Below the pieces are notes generated by a model that worked only from the letters and a program-made list of their open reading frames with translations, made no database searches and was not told where the DNA came from. Below, piece by piece: positions 17,396 to 27,086 of a stretch of DNA of 64,000 nt (positions are counted from its first letter, which is position 1; each line of letters opens with the position of its first letter). The DNA comes from PALSA-607 sp963825425 (lineage in GTDB: Bacteria > Actinomycetota > Actinomycetes > Acidothermales > Acidothermaceae): assembly GCA_963825425.1 (NCBI GenBank), contig CAWGTF010000010.1, positions 744,001 to 808,000 on the forward strand. The letters are read 5' to 3'. Both the position numbers and the translations under genes were made by a program.

Positions 17396-17417
17396 GTTCT
17401 GGTCGGGGACCTAGAAC
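17396..17417. terminator. Hairpin terminator between convergent genes
   Basis: GTTCTGGTC-ggg-GACC-t-AGAAC forms a nine-pair stem with one bulged T and a three-base loop. It lies between the VOC stop (17378) and the response-regulator stop (17450), which converge. Confidence 0.6.
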
Positions 17418-17449
17418 TCAGCTTTCTGACGTCGTGTCCCGGTGTGGGG

Positions 17450-18115
17450 TCAACGTTGATCGCCCGGCATGATCAGACCGTTCTCGTAAGCGAGCGCGAC
17501 GAGTCCGGCCCGATCGTGACAGTCGAGCTTGCGCAAGATGTTGCGGACATGGCTCTTCGCAGTCAGTGGGCTGATGACAAGTTGTCCCGCGATCTCGCCG
17601 TTGCTGAAGCCGCTGGCTACGAGTACGAGGATGGCTCGTTCTCGCTCGGTAAGCTCAGCGAGCCGAGGCGATGGCTGCTGTGGGTCGCGGCGCGCGGCGA
17701 ACTCGGTGATGAGCCGACGAGTGACCGTGGGTGCGAGCAATGCCTCACCGGCTGCGATGACCTCGATGGCACGGAGCAGTTCGGCGCGCGGGGTGTCCTT
17801 GAGCAAGAAGCCGGACGCGCCGGCCCGCAACGCTCCGTAGACGTATTCATCCAGGTCGAAGGTCGTGAGGACGAGCACGCGGGTGCGTTCCAGAGTCGGA
17901 TCCGCGCAGATGATCCGAGTGGCTTCGAGCCCGTCCAGCGTGGGCATCCGGATGTCCATCAAGATGACGTCGGGAAAGGTGCGCCGGGCGAGATCGACCG
18001 CCTCACGCCCGTTGGCTGCACGCCCCACGACGTCCATGCCTTCTTGCGCATCGACAAGCGCCGCGAAGCCGTCCCGCACGGCTGCCTGATCATCGACCAC
18101 GAGTACCCGGATCAT
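17450..18115 (-). CDS. NarL/LuxR-type response regulator
   Basis: 221 residues. The receiver domain (1-120) has the acid pair DD8-9, phospho-acceptor D54 in ILMDIRMP, the Thr of LVLTTFD and K104 in GFLLKDTP. The LuxR helix-turn-helix (about 150-210) reads LTERERAILVLVASGFSNGEIA and SPLTAKSHVRNILRKL. It overlaps the kinase stop by ATGA. The divergent ABC exporter at 19.4 kb is the obvious target. Confidence 0.9.
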   Translation of the reverse strand: MIRVLVVDDQAAVRDGFAALVDAQEGMDVVGRAANGREAVDLARRTFPDVILMDIRMPTLDGLEATRIICADPTLERTRVLVLTTFDLDEYVYGALRAGASGFLLKDTPRAELLRAIEVIAAGEALLAPTVTRRLITEFAARRDPQQPSPRLAELTERERAILVLVASGFSNGEIAGQLVISPLTAKSHVRNILRKLDCHDRAGLVALAYENGLIMPGDQR

Positions 18116-19314
18116 CGCATTGGCTCGTAAGGCACTGGCTCATAGGGAAGTTCGGCACGCACCCGGAAGCCTGGATCGTGCGGGCCGGCTGACAGTTGCC
18201 CGCCGACGGCGCCGGCGCGTTCACGCATTCCGACGATGCCGACACCTGTGGTCGCAGTCTTGGTGCCGGTGCCGGCGCCGGTTTCGCTCCCGCCGTCATT
18301 GTCGATCGTGACATTCACACCCGACGCGCCGAATTGAATTGTGACACGCGCCTGTGCGCCGAATGCGTGGCGTCGGACGTTGGTGAGCGACTCTTGCACG
18401 ATGCGGTAGATCGCCAGTGCCATCGCGTCGGAAATCCTTGCTGGCGGGGCGCCCTGGACGTCGAGGTGCACGTCAAGTCCTGCGCTGTACGCTCGATCAA
18501 TCATGCCCGGGATGTCGTCGATGCCCGGTGCTGGCGCATGCGGTGCCGAAGCAGGCGATGGCCCTCGCAACACTCCGAGGATGCCACGAAGCTCGCCAAT
18601 CGCGTCGCGGCTGCTGCGTTCGATCTGCTCGAGTGTGCTGCGCTCGTCGCCGGGTCCCGTGCGTTCTGCCCCTGCCGCCGCGGTGACGTTGATCTCGGTG
18701 AGAGTGTGGGCGACAACGTCGTGCAGTTCGCGAGCGATGCGCACGCGTTCCTGCTCGGCGCGCCACTCGGCGTCCCGCTCGCGGCTCTCTTCGGCCAACT
18801 CGAATCGCTCGACTACCAGTCGCATGTTGGCGCGGTGCGTGCGAATCACTTCAGCGGCGAGCAGTGGGAGCGCAACCAGCAGCACATGGGTGATGGTCTG
18901 CTCGACTGTCGGCTGCCCAGGATGGGCGACGTCCGCGGCGATGACGGCCGCAATGGCGACCAGCGCCGCCGTGACCTGCTCGAGGCGGCCGCGGCGCAAC
19001 GCGAGCGAGTACAGCGCAACCGCCGGCGCAAGTACCGCCACCGATGCTGCCGTCCGGTCGAGGTGGAACAGTACGGCCACCAGCAGTCCCGAGGCGACGA
19101 GGGTCCATCCCGGCCACCGTCGCCGCGCCGCCAGTGGCACCGCGGCAGCAATTCCGAGCACGAGTGAAATCGGCCGCGCAGTCGTGCCCCCATGCAATGC
19201 CACGCCGACGACGATCACGGCGCCGACGACTGCCGGAACCGCGGCATCGAGGATTGTCAGGTGTCGCTCATGCATGGCATCTGCGACGGTAGCGCCGCGT
19301 GGCGGGCGCGACAT
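18112..19314 (-). CDS. NarL-type sensor histidine kinase
   Basis: About 400 residues from ATG 19314; starts at 19275 and 19359 are possible. Four to six membrane helices (about 20-150) carry almost no extracytoplasmic loop. The HisKA_3 dimerisation box follows, with ERVRIARELHDVVAHTLTEI holding the phospho-His. The HATPase domain has IVQESLTNVRRHA (N box) and GVGIVGMRERAGAVGG (G box). Small-loop sensors of this kind often detect membrane stress or drugs via a partner transporter. It is cotranscribed with the response regulator. Confidence 0.88.
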   Translation of the reverse strand: MSRPPRGATVADAMHERHLTILDAAVPAVVGAVIVVGVALHGGTTARPISLVLGIAAAVPLAARRRWPGWTLVASGLLVAVLFHLDRTAASVAVLAPAVALYSLALRRGRLEQVTAALVAIAAVIAADVAHPGQPTVEQTITHVLLVALPLLAAEVIRTHRANMRLVVERFELAEESRERDAEWRAEQERVRIARELHDVVAHTLTEINVTAAAGAERTGPGDERSTLEQIERSSRDAIGELRGILGVLRGPSPASAPHAPAPGIDDIPGMIDRAYSAGLDVHLDVQGAPPARISDAMALAIYRIVQESLTNVRRHAFGAQARVTIQFGASGVNVTIDNDGGSETGAGTGTKTATTGVGIVGMRERAGAVGGQLSAGPHDPGFRVRAELPYEPVPYEPMR

Positions 19315-19399
19315 ACCCCAGCGGGGGTAAACAGAACACCCCATCGGGACGATGCGCATGATCTGCGTGCAAGCGATCGTTGTCGTCGTGGAACAAACG

Positions 19400-20154
19400 A
19401 TGGCATCCTCCCGCGAGGATCACGCAGCCAAGGGGGGCGAAACTGACCCGCCGGTGGTGATGGTTCGCAATTTGACCAAGCGCTTCGACAACGTGGTCGC
19501 CGTCGACGCACTGACCTTCACGCTCGATACCGGCACTGTGACCGGCTTCCTGGGTCCAAATGGTGCTGGCAAGACAACCACCCTGCGCATGCTGCTCGGG
19601 CTCTCGCGCCCCAATGGCGGCGAAGCGTTGGTGTTCGGTCAGCCCTACCGTGATCTCTCCGACCCGGTCCGACGCGTCGGAGCGTTGCTCGAGTCAGGCG
19701 ACTTCGACCCGGACGCAGCGGCCGGAACCACCTGCGCGCACTTGCCCTCGCGTCCGAGATCAGCTTCGGCCGGGTCGACGAACTGCTCGAACTGGTCGAA
19801 CTCGACGCGGCGGCAGGCCGCGCGGTCGGCAACTACTCACTCGGTATGCGGCAGCGGCTCGGGCTGGCCACCGCCTTGCTCGGCGACCCCGAGCTGCTAG
19901 TGCTCGACGAGCCCGCGAACGGCCTCGACGCGGCAGGTGTGCATTGGCTGCGCGGCTTCCTGCGCCAGTTCGCCGCCACAGGTGGCACGGCGCTCGTATC
20001 CAGCCACCTACTTGCGGAGGTTGCGCAAAGCGTCGACCACGCAATCATCATCGACCGCGGACGCATGGTGTCGACCGTCGAGGTCGCCGGGCTCGCCGAA
20101 GGCCGCCTGCTCGAGGAGCTCTACCTCGAACTCACCGGCAAGGACCAAACGTGA
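19400..20154 (+). CDS. ABC exporter ATP-binding subunit, one frameshift
   Basis: The first frame gives MVRNLTKRFDNVVAVDAL, Walker A GPNGAGKTT and VGALLESGDFDPDAAAG. The second frame, joined near 19735, gives FGRVDELLELVELDAAAGR, the degenerate signature YSLGMRQRLGLA, Walker B LLVLDEPANGLD and VSSHLLAEVAQSVDH. Together they make a protein of about 250 residues of the bacitracin/lantibiotic exporter type, in which the signature is often SLGMRQR. The start at 19400 is tentative. It overlaps the permease as GTGA and is divergent from the NarL-type kinase. Confidence 0.8.
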
Positions 20155-20900
20155 TCGGCCAACTGCGCTCTGAGCTGTTCAAGCAACGCACAACGCGCAC
20201 TGCGTCCATCCTGCTCGCGTCGATGTTCGGGGTCAGTCTCCTGGTTGTGTGCCTGCACGTGTTCGCTCTGAAGTCCGCGGACCTGAGCCAAGCGGCCAAC
20301 CAACCCAAAGTCTTCGGCTGGGGCACCACGATCGGTGCACTGTTCGCCGGTCTAGCGGGAGCGATCGGCATCACTGCAGAATTCCGTAACGGCACGATTC
20401 GCCCAACTCTGCTCGCCAACCCCGACCGCACCCGCGTGATGGCCGCCAAGGCGGGCGCAGCTGCCGTCGCTGGACTCGCTATCGGTGTGCTCGCGGCAGG
20501 GTTCGTCGCGGCGATTGGCAGCGCCGGGCTCGCCGCGCGAGGTATTCCTGTGCAGCTCGGTCCCGGCGACTTCGCACAGATGATCGTCGGTGGTGGCGGC
20601 GGCGCCGCATTGTGGGCAGTCCTGGGGACGGGCATCGGCACGCTCGTGCGCAGCCAGGTCGCCGCTGTCGTCGGGCTGTGCGTATGGCTGCTCCTCATCG
20701 AGAACATCCTGATCGGCAACGTGCCGTCCGCCGCAAAGTACGCGCCAGGCGCGAGTTCCGGTGCGCTCGCGGGACTCATGCCGAACGCGGGAACGGCGAC
20801 GTTGCTCGCCCCAATCTTCGGCGGGCTGTTACTGATCGGATACGCGGCGGTCGCGGCCGCAGCAGGTGCTTTCGCAATCGAGCGACGCGACATCGACTGA
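20151..20900 (+). CDS. ABC-2 type permease subunit
   Basis: 249 residues from a GTG. It begins MIGQLRSELFKQRTTRTASIL, the usual cytoplasmic entry of ABC-2 permeases. Six hydrophobic segments follow, with the loop GITAEFRNGTIRPTLLANPDRTRVMAAK after the second and SQVAAVVGLCVWLLLIENIL late. It ends IERRDID. With the ATPase upstream it forms a complete exporter, probably switched by the divergent two-component system. Confidence 0.85.
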   Translation: MIGQLRSELFKQRTTRTASILLASMFGVSLLVVCLHVFALKSADLSQAANQPKVFGWGTTIGALFAGLAGAIGITAEFRNGTIRPTLLANPDRTRVMAAKAGAAAVAGLAIGVLAAGFVAAIGSAGLAARGIPVQLGPGDFAQMIVGGGGGAALWAVLGTGIGTLVRSQVAAVVGLCVWLLLIENILIGNVPSAAKYAPGASSGALAGLMPNAGTATLLAPIFGGLLLIGYAAVAAAAGAFAIERRDID

Positions 20901-20984
20901 CGACAATCAAGGTTGGCCAAGCGTTAGGCTCAGCGCTCGGTCGCTTTGTCACCGAGATCGCACCACTCATCCAGGGAGTCCGGC

Positions 20985-21296
20985 ATGTGGGCACAGCTCA
21001 TCAAGATGCGTCTGAAGCCAGGTAGCGACGCGGACCTGCCGGCACTGTTCCAGCAGTTCGCCGCCGTCGAGCAAACCGGTTCTGGATTGATCCGGACCAC
21101 GCTTATGCACGCGCAGAACGATCCGAGTGAGTTCTACGTCATGGTCGTCTTCGAGAGTGAGGATCACGCCCGCGCCCGCGAGCGCGACCCGGCGCGCCAG
21201 GAGGCGTTGAAGTCCGCGCAGGCGATGATGATGGAGATTTTCGACGGCCCGCCCGAGTTCGTCGACCTCACGGTCGTCGCGGACATGGTGCCGTAA
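20985..21296 (+). CDS. Antibiotic-biosynthesis-monooxygenase-like (ABM) small protein
   Basis: 103 residues. Dimeric alpha/beta-barrel pattern: MWAQLIKMRLKPGSDADLPAL, LIRTTLMHAQNDPSEFYVMVVFESEDHARAR and a final beta strand VDLTVVADMV. GGGAG precedes the ATG. The family includes heme-degrading and quinone monooxygenases as well as stress proteins; no cofactor residue is diagnostic. It is probably an independent small gene after the ABC exporter. Confidence 0.75.
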   Translation: MWAQLIKMRLKPGSDADLPALFQQFAAVEQTGSGLIRTTLMHAQNDPSEFYVMVVFESEDHARARERDPARQEALKSAQAMMMEIFDGPPEFVDLTVVADMVP

Positions 21297-21410
21297 GGTG
21301 TCGTTCGTCCGTCCCGGCAGGACCTTCGCCTCTCGCGGCGCGGGCCAGCGTCGACGGATCGTTGCGTCGTCATGACCGTTCTTGGGTGTGACAGCAAGAG
21401 GAGGACGAAG

Positions 21411-21605
21411 ATGCAAGCGAAGATCGGTGACGAACTCGTCGTCCATACCCGTCACGTCGGCGAGCACGAACGCCACGGCGTCATCACCCAGATCCACGGC
21501 GAGGACGGGGCTCCGCCCTACGACGTGAGATGGCAGGACGGCAAGGAAGCGGTGTACTTCCCCAGCGCCGACTGCACAGTCGTGCCGGCTACCCCACCGA
21601 AGTAG
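21411..21605 (+). CDS. DUF1918 protein
   Basis: 64 residues from an ATG behind GAGGAGG. The sequence MQAKIGDELVVHTRHVGEHERH, then ITQIHGEDGAPPYDVRW and VYFPSADCTV, matches DUF1918, a small SH3-like beta domain found almost only in actinobacteria. Its role is not established. The 3' end overlaps the convergent permease gene by 17 bases. Confidence 0.88.
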   Translation: MQAKIGDELVVHTRHVGEHERHGVITQIHGEDGAPPYDVRWQDGKEAVYFPSADCTVVPATPPK

Positions 21606-22951
21606 GCTTCGCCGACCTGAGGTCACGGATGCGGACGCGTCGACCGGTCCGCAGTATCGCTCGCCGGTAGACGGACGTCGCGATGCGCGCGATAGCGATT
21701 GTGCTGGCGATACTCAGGGCAACCGAGATGGCGAACTCCCACCACGTCGCCGTGCCAAGGCCGACCAGCGTCGGCATGGCGAACGGAGCCGTCGGCGGAA
21801 GGTAGGCGAGTACGTCGACGAAGGTGTTCGGCTCGCCTGATGTAGCCGCGGTCAGCGAGACGATGTAGCCGACAATGACCGGAATCGTCAGCGGAAACGC
21901 GAGGCTCTGCACCTGTTCTTGGCGTTCGACAGTTGATCCGGCGGCGGCATATACCCAGCAGTAGAAGGCATATCCGAGGACGAGCCAGAACAAGGCGACG
22001 AGCATCGTGAGCGGTCCGGTGCCGTGCAACAGGTCGGACCCGACGGCCTCGGACAAACCGAGTGCGACAACTACCAGCGCGCTCGCTTGTGCGGCAGCCA
22101 CGAGCCCGATCCCGAGCACCTTGCCGCCGAGCAGCTGCGCCGGGCGCAGCGCGGCCAAGAGCACCTCGACGACTCGGCTGGTCTTCTCCTCGACAACGCC
22201 GGTCAGAATCCAGGCGCTGTACTGCGAGAGCATCACGAAGACCAGGATCGAGGTGAGCACGGACGCCGGCGACTGTTTGTGATGTTCGGTTGGTGCTGGT
22301 CGAAGGCCGACGAGTGGCACCGGCTTCGCGTGGCTGATGCCCTCGGCTTGAGCCGCCGACAATCCGGCCGCCTCGAAAGCGGCGGCCGTGCCGAGGGTCT
22401 GCGCAGCCGCGCCCGCGAGTTGCGCGGTGGTCGATGTGTCGCCCGCACTGATCGCCGTGGCGACGACGACCTGCTTCGCATCGACGATCACCAGATCGGC
22501 CTTGCCTGACCGAAGGTCGGCATCGGCGGCCGGTTGATCGGACTCGGGCACGAATGTCATGGTCGTACCGATCGCGTTGGCGGCTGCTTCGACAGTGGTG
22601 CGCAGCGATGGAGAGAGCGCACCGACGACACCGACCCGCTCGGGTTGGCTCTTGCTCGCAGTGAGCACCGGGATCACGATGGCGGCAACGACGACGAGCA
22701 GGATGATCGCCGTCCCGACTTGAAAGACGCGTCCTCGGATCCGTTCGCGCACTTCCCGTTGCGCCACGAGCCCTGATATCGCCGAACAGACTCACCAGCA
22801 ACGAACGCCGCGGCGGCTTCGATGCGGTGGCGGACGACGTCGGTGACTCCTGCGATGTTGACTGCGCGGCGGGACGGCGACGCCGGTAGCGAAGCGTCAG
22901 CCTGATCGCGGCGAACACGACTACGGCCCCCAGGATGATGAACGGCTTCAT
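21589..22951 (-). CDS. NatB-like ABC-2 permease, one frameshift
   Basis: The start MKPFIILGAVVVFAAIRLTL at 22951 overlaps the ATPase stop by ATGA. The frame changes near 22770, where one base of a GGG run is surplus, into VAQREVRERIRGRVFQVGTAII. The rest carries a large extracytoplasmic domain (about residues 110-240 of the joined protein) and five further membrane helices, with SAWILTGVVEEKTSRVVEVLL before the third. NatB and YhaP sodium or drug exporters share this layout. It follows its ATPase in one operon. Confidence 0.8.
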
Positions 22952-23863
22952 GCCAGTGCCTCGCGAAATACTTCTGACAGCCGTCGGCGCGCGAAACTGA
23001 ACTCGGTCACCCGGCCGGCCGCCATAGCCGCCCGCAGCACAACATCGCTGTCGATCGATTCATCAAGCACGAGTCGCGCCTCACCACCGTTGATCTCGGA
23101 GACGACCACGCCGGCGAGCCTCTTGGCCCACGCAGCGTCACGATCGCCTTCGACACGAACGACCAAGCGGCGGGCGCCGCTGGTGGCCAGGTCGTCCACG
23201 CGACCGCTCGCCACGAGCTTGCCGTGGTCGATGATCGTCACCGACTCGCACAGATCCTCGACGAGGTCGAGCTGATGGCTGGAGAACACGACGCAACAGC
23301 CGGCGTTGGCGCGCTCGACGAGAACGGCGCCGATGTCATCGATACCGACCGGATCAAGCCCAGACAACGGTTCGTCGAGCACGATCAGCTCAGGCTCATG
23401 GACGAGCGCGGCGGCAAGTTGGACGCGCTGCTGATTGCCGTGCGAGAGCACGTCGACCTTGCTGCTCGCCCGATCGGCGACGCCGAGACGCTCGAGCCAC
23501 ATCTTCGTCGCAGCTCGGGCGTCCGCGGCACTCAACCCGTGCAGCCGGCCGATGTACTCGACCTGATCTCCAACGAGCATCCCCGGGTACAGACCGCGCT
23601 CCTCTGGCATGTAACCGAATCGACGTCGCGCCGGCTGGTCGACCTTGGTGCCGTTCCACCTGACCTCGCCGGAGTCCAGATCGGTCAGTCCGAAGATGGC
23701 ACGCATCGTGGTCGTCTTGCCGGCGCCGTTCGGGCCCAAGAATCCGACTACCTGACCTGCTTGCACTGAAAACGACAGACCATCAAGGGCAACGATCGGA
23801 TCCGTACCGTCGAGTCAGCCCGTCAATCTCGAGCAACCCCCCGGTTTCGGCAACCACACGCAT
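22948..23863 (-). CDS. NatA-like ABC ATPase, one frameshift
   Basis: The ATG at 23863 gives MRVVAETGGLLEIDGLTRRY. After a one-base shift near 23805 the frame continues IVALDGLSFSVQAGQVVGFL, Walker A GPNGAGKTT, YMPEERGLYPGM, the signature variant LSHGNQQRVQLAAALV, Walker B LIVLDEPLSGLDPVG and FSSHQLDLVEDLC. The C-terminal tail (about 210-300) ends FARRRLSEVFREALA. LSHGNQQ and YMPEERGLY are typical of NatA/EcsA-type exporters. Partner permease is downstream. Confidence 0.83.
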
Positions 23864-23972
23864 CCTTCGTTCGTGTCCGCAATCGCACGCCGCCCATCGG
23901 GGGTGCTCGATGCCCACGCTAGTCGAGGTGGGATACGCCACGGCAGTGCCGGCGCGGGCTCTCCGCAAACAC

Positions 23973-25020
23973 TCAGACAGCGATCGCGACCTTGCCGCGC
24001 ACGGACCCGCGCTCAAGGTCGCGCATGGCCTGCGGCACCTGGTCGAGTGGGTACGTCTGTGCCGACGCTCGGCGTGAGCTGGCCCGCCGCGATGAGTTCG
24101 GCGAGGTATTCGAGGTCGCTGGAACGCTCCTTGCACAGGAGGCCAGTCAGCCGCTGGCGGCTGAACATCGAGACGACCCGCCCGCGCAACTGCCGGCCGA
24201 TTCCCCCGGTTACGCTGCCGCCCTCTTCCCCGCCGACCATGACCGCTGTACCGGTCGGCGTGAGTGCCCGCCTTAGCCGCGCGATGGCGGAGTTCCCGGC
24301 AATGTCGAGGATCAGGTCGTAGCGGTGCGGGCCGGCGGCGAAGTCGTCGCATGTGTAGTCGATGACGTGGTCGGCACCAAGCCAGCGCACCAGATCGAGC
24401 TTCGCGGTGCTGCACACGCCGGTGACCTCGGCACCAAATGCCTTTGCCAGCTGGACGGCGTAACTGCCGACACCGCCGGAAGCGCCGACGATCAACACCT
24501 TCTGACCGGGCTGCACGCGACCGACATCGCGAATCGCTTGGAGCGCCGTCAATGCCGACACCGCAACCGCTGCCGCGTGCTCGAAGGCGAGGTCATGTGG
24601 CTTCATAGCCAGCTTGTCCTCGCGTGCTACGGCGTACTCCGCGAACGCTCCTCTGGCGATACCGAACACTTCGTCACCGACGGCGAATCTCGTGACTGCG
24701 GCACCGATCGCGACGACGGTGCCGGCGACCTCCTGACCGGTGCCGGGGTTCTTCGGTTTCCGGATTCCGAAGAACAGCCGAACGGCATACGGCTTGCCGG
24801 TCATCACGTGCCATGCACCGCGATCGAGACCCGCGGCACGCACCCGGACGAGCACCTGATTGGCGGTCGGGCTCGGGATGTCGACCTCGGCAAGACGCAA
24901 GACGTCCGCCGTGCCGTACTCGCTTTGGACAATGGCGCGCATCGTGCCTTCTGGTGTCGCCGGACGCCGTACCTCCATGTCGATGCCGTCCGCCTGGGTC
25001 TCCTGCACGTTGACTGCCAT
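23973..25020 (-). CDS. MDR-superfamily NAD(P)H quinone oxidoreductase, frameshift near the end
   Basis: About 345 residues of the zinc-independent quinone oxidoreductase group. Visible parts are MRAIVQSEYGTADVLRLAEV, LVRVRAAGLDRGAWHVMTG, the nucleotide-binding LIVGASGGVGSYAVQLAKAFGA and DLILDIAGNSAIARLRRAL. After a one-base shift near 24042 the end reads TYPLDQVPQAMRDLERGSV and GKVAIAV. No structural-zinc Cys cluster is present. It is divergent from a TetR regulator across a palindrome. Such pairs usually detoxify quinones or enones. Confidence 0.85.
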
Positions 25021-25064
25021 GACCGCCTGCTTTCTCGGGTGGGTGCCGCGTGGCTGCTGTTTCG

Positions 25065-25098
25065 TACTTAGTATGGGACTGTATAGTACTAAGTACTA
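25065..25098. promoter_or_regulatory. Divergent operator for the TetR-quinone reductase pair
   Basis: TACTTAGTA (25065-25073) and TACTAAGTA (25087-25095) are exact reverse complements 13 bases apart. AGTACT also recurs at 25086 and 25093. It lies between the two divergent starts, where one TetR dimer, or two, could shut both promoters. Confidence 0.7.
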
Positions 25099-25110
25099 AA
25101 CCGCTAGCAG

Positions 25111-25782
25111 GTGGGAGCTGGAACTTTGAGATCAAAGAGTGAGGCTTCCCCAGAGCGCCTGCCGCTGAGCCGCGATCGGGTGCTGCGCGCCGCGATGGCG
25201 GTCGCCGACGCGGGCGGCATCGGCGCCCTGACGATTCGATCGCTGGCACAGTCGCTGGGCGTCAAGCCGATGTCCGTGTATTACTACGTCGCGAACAAGG
25301 ACGAGATCCTCGACGCCATCGTCGACCTCGTGTTCGCGGAGATCGAGCTACCGGTGGCCGGCGGTGCGTGGCGCGCGGAGATGGCACGGCGCGCGAACTC
25401 GGCCCGCGGGGTGTTGCGGCGCCACCCATGGGCTACCGCACTCTTGCAGTCGCGCGTCAACCCCGGCCCGGCGACGCTGCGCCATCACAACGCCGTGATC
25501 GGCAACCTGCGCGAGGCCGGCTTCTCCCTCGAGAAGACCGCGCATGCATTCGCGCTCATCGACAGTTACGTCTACGGATTCGCGCTGTCGGAGCATGCAC
25601 TGCCAATCAACGGCCCGGAGTCCGTCGCCGAGATCGCCGGCTCGATGATGGAGCACTTTCCGGTTGCCGATTTCCCCTTCCTGTTCGAGTTCACCATGCA
25701 GCACGTCATGCAGCCCGACTACGACTTCGGCAAGGAGTTCGAGTTCGGGCTCAACCTGATCCTCGACGGGCTCGCGAACTAA
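25111..25782 (+). CDS. TetR/AcrR-family regulator with TetR_C-type ligand domain
   Basis: 223 residues from GTG 25111, or slightly shorter from TTG 25126. The helix-turn-helix (about 20-65) reads LSRDRVLRAAMAVADAGG, LTIRSLAQSLGVKPMSVYYYV and NKDEILDAIVDLVF. The C-terminal helical domain has HPWATALLQSRVNPGP and HAFALIDSYVYGFALSE, typical of the tetracycline-repressor C-terminal class. It probably represses the divergent quinone reductase. Confidence 0.88.
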   Translation: MGAGTLRSKSEASPERLPLSRDRVLRAAMAVADAGGIGALTIRSLAQSLGVKPMSVYYYVANKDEILDAIVDLVFAEIELPVAGGAWRAEMARRANSARGVLRRHPWATALLQSRVNPGPATLRHHNAVIGNLREAGFSLEKTAHAFALIDSYVYGFALSEHALPINGPESVAEIAGSMMEHFPVADFPFLFEFTMQHVMQPDYDFGKEFEFGLNLILDGLAN

Positions 25783-25982
25783 AGCCGCGGCCCCGCGATC
25801 GACTCCATGTGGAGCCCCGCAGCCTTTGACGACTCCTCGGGCGAACTGCCGTTCTCGCGAGCGACCATGTACGCGGCATACCAGTCCCACCAGTGATGGG
25901 GCGGAGCTGCTTTCTCGTACGGGTCATGATGCTCGGCAGTTTCTTGCAAGAGCTGCGCCAGGCTCGCGACGTCCATCATGGT
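25779..25982 (-). CDS. Small conserved actinobacterial protein
   Basis: 67 residues from tandem ATGs at 25982 and 25979. The sequence has HHDPYEKAAPPHHWWDWYAAYM, broken here as HHDPYEKAAP and HWWDWYAAYM, then VARENGSSPEESSKAAGLHM. The motif of aromatic and His residues followed by an ARE..G..PEE..A helix recurs in small uncharacterised actinobacterial proteins often beside glyoxalase genes, and a VOC gene is adjacent here. It overlaps the TetR stop by four bases on the opposite strand. Function unknown. Confidence 0.65.
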   Translation of the reverse strand, partial: TMMDVASLAQLLQETAEHHDPYEKAAPPHHWWDWYAAYMVARENGSSPEESSKAAGLHMESIAGPRL

Positions 25983-26077
25983 TCCCCTTCGCCCGGGTCG
26001 ATCACGCAAGCGTCTATTCACAGACCTTTCGAGGGCTTGAATAATACGGCTGAGACCTAGAGAGAGGGCTGCGCGGA

Positions 26078-26518
26078 ATGGACATGAAGCTCGAGGTCGT
26101 CGTGGTGCCCGTCTCCGACGTCGACCGTGCGAAGGACTTCTACGCGATGCTCGGCTGGCGGCTGGATGCCGACTTTGTCGCCGGCGACTTTCGGGTCGTG
26201 CAGTTGACGCCTCCCGGGTCGGGATGCTCGATCATCTTCGGAACCGGCGTCACGACGGCCGCGCCCGGCTCTACCCAGGGCCTCCAACTTGTCGTGACAG
26301 ACATTGAAGCGGCCAGGTCGGAGCTCGCGAGCCACGGCGTCGACGTCAGCGAGGTCTTCCACGACGCTGGCGGCGTGTTCCACCATGCCGGCACGCAGGC
26401 GCGGGTGTCTGGCGCCGAACCGAACGGCCGCAGCTACGCCTCGTTCGTGTCGTTCAGCGACCCCGACGGCAACAACTGGTTCGTACAGGAGATCACGACG
26501 CGCCTGCCCGGCAGGTGA
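26078..26518 (+). CDS. VOC-family glyoxalase-like protein
   Basis: 146 residues. The two halves read KLEVVVVPVSDVDRAKDFYAML with GDFRVVQLTPPGSGCSIIFG, and LQLVVTDIEAARSELASHGV with SFSDPDGNNWFVQEI. The final Glu in VQEI is a typical metal ligand. Ligands in the first half are less clear. GAGAGG lies 11 bases before the ATG. It converges with the cupin gene. Substrate unknown. Confidence 0.85.
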   Translation: MDMKLEVVVVPVSDVDRAKDFYAMLGWRLDADFVAGDFRVVQLTPPGSGCSIIFGTGVTTAAPGSTQGLQLVVTDIEAARSELASHGVDVSEVFHDAGGVFHHAGTQARVSGAEPNGRSYASFVSFSDPDGNNWFVQEITTRLPGR

Positions 26519-26524
26519 CAGTCC

Positions 26525-27070
26525 TTATCCGAACGGGGAATTGAGCCCGTACTTCTCCATGAGCTCTGGCACCCAGGTCGGATCGAAGAACAGGCCGTAG
26601 GACGTTCCGAGAGCTGCAACAGAAGCTGGGTCGGGTGGCCCTGACTCGATCATCTCGGCGAGTTCTCGGAAGAAGTTCTCGAATCCCGATGGCGTGATCA
26701 CTTCGATCATGCGGGCTTCCTCGGGCCCCGCGTTCCACATGGTGTGCAGTTCGCCGCGCGGCTTGCTGATGTAACCGCCGGCCTCAAGCACAACCTCATC
26801 GGAGCCGGAGCGGAAGCCGATCGCACCGGCAGTCACGATGGAGAACTCATCCTCGCGCGTGTGCACGTGCGGCGGAACTAACGCGCCGGGCGGGAACGGA
26901 TGCTCCACAATCGCGACTTGCCCACCCGTGTGTTCACCGTTCAAGCGAAATCCGACACCGATCGAGCCGAGCAATCGGTCAGCCGGGTGCGGCGCGGCGA
27001 GCACGGTCAGGGGCAACGCCCGGCCGGACGCAGTTGCCTCGGCCAGCGTGGTTCCAAGGATGACGGTCAT
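26525..27070 (-). CDS. Cupin-domain protein
   Basis: 181 residues from ATG 27070. Cupin motif 1 is PPHVHTREDEFSIVTAGAI, with two His and a Glu that should bind a metal. Motif 2 is GELHTMWNAGP with the third His. A C-terminal helical part (about 125-180) contains GFENFFRELAEMIESGPP. This is the quercetin-dioxygenase-like single-cupin type often controlled by a TetR; a divergent TetR and palindrome lie directly upstream. Reaction unknown. Confidence 0.85.
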   Translation of the reverse strand: MTVILGTTLAEATASGRALPLTVLAAPHPADRLLGSIGVGFRLNGEHTGGQVAIVEHPFPPGALVPPHVHTREDEFSIVTAGAIGFRSGSDEVVLEAGGYISKPRGELHTMWNAGPEEARMIEVITPSGFENFFRELAEMIESGPPDPASVAALGTSYGLFFDPTWVPELMEKYGLNSPFG

Positions 27071-27086
27071 CCGCGCTCCCATCAGA

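Noticed and set aside
18196..19330. Plus-strand frames opposite the histidine kinase
   Set aside because: They mirror the conserved kinase and have no ribosome site or recognisable domain.
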